A DNA stretch of 5,638 nucleotides from positions 1 through 5,638 of the forward strand of contig LQBI01000023.1 of NCBI GenBank assembly GCA_002030045.1. The letters run 5' to 3'. Made by a program: the position numbers and the translations under genes. The notes beneath the pieces are model-generated. The model was given only the letters and a program-made list of their open reading frames with translations, made no database searches and had not been told where the DNA came from. The DNA comes from Candidatus Aegiribacteria sp. MLS_C. GTDB lineage: Bacteria > Fermentibacterota > Fermentibacteria > Fermentibacterales > JCC-6. Positions 5,637-5,638 of this stretch are shown one piece after another (position 1 is the stretch's first letter; every line of letters begins with the position of its first letter).

Positions 5637-5638
5637 AA

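Overview
The window holds a compact, almost gap-free block of plus-strand genes that looks like the recombination/replication module of a bacteriophage, prophage or plasmid. The host is probably a bacterium: ribosome binding sites are strong GGAGG types, start and stop codons overlap as ATGA, and there is a textbook intrinsic terminator with a seven-T tract. Base composition is moderately GC-rich. Nothing in the sequence fixes the host species, and an archaeal or environmental origin cannot be excluded.

Layout. Positions 5-413 carry three very small genes: a ribbon-helix-helix DNA-binding protein, a 31-residue unknown peptide and a 39-residue single-span membrane protein, chained by ATGA overlaps at 202 and 294. 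A palindrome with TGCA at each end lies at the end of the first gene and could be an operator. Positions 403-744 encode a PD-(D/E)XK nuclease resembling small Holliday-junction resolvases. The only real gap in the operon, 745-880, is filled by an intrinsic terminator and by a 10-bp complementarity that can bury the next gene's ribosome binding site, so it is probably a regulatory leader. Positions 881-1870 encode a 329-residue unrecognised protein, possibly a single-strand annealing recombinase. It overlaps by ATGA with 1867-5271, a 1134-residue protein that joins an Mre11/SbcD nuclease to a Rad50/SbcC ATPase with zinc hook in one chain.

Positions 5272-5638 have no convincing gene. They contain many complementary segments, a weak terminator-like hairpin and, at the very end, a consensus ribosome binding site. 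This may be a structured RNA: the 5' part of a group II intron, a long leader, or an undescribed RNA. The terminal ribosome binding site would sit at ideal spacing in front of the gene at position 5 if the window were a closed circle.

Together the genes suggest a DNA-end-processing pathway. The fused Mre11-Rad50 would open and resect ends, the upstream protein would load on or anneal the single strands, and the small nuclease would cut branched intermediates. The ribbon-helix-helix protein and the leader RNA would control expression. The most noteworthy items are the one-chain Mre11-Rad50 fusion, the leader at 745-880 and the structured 3' region.
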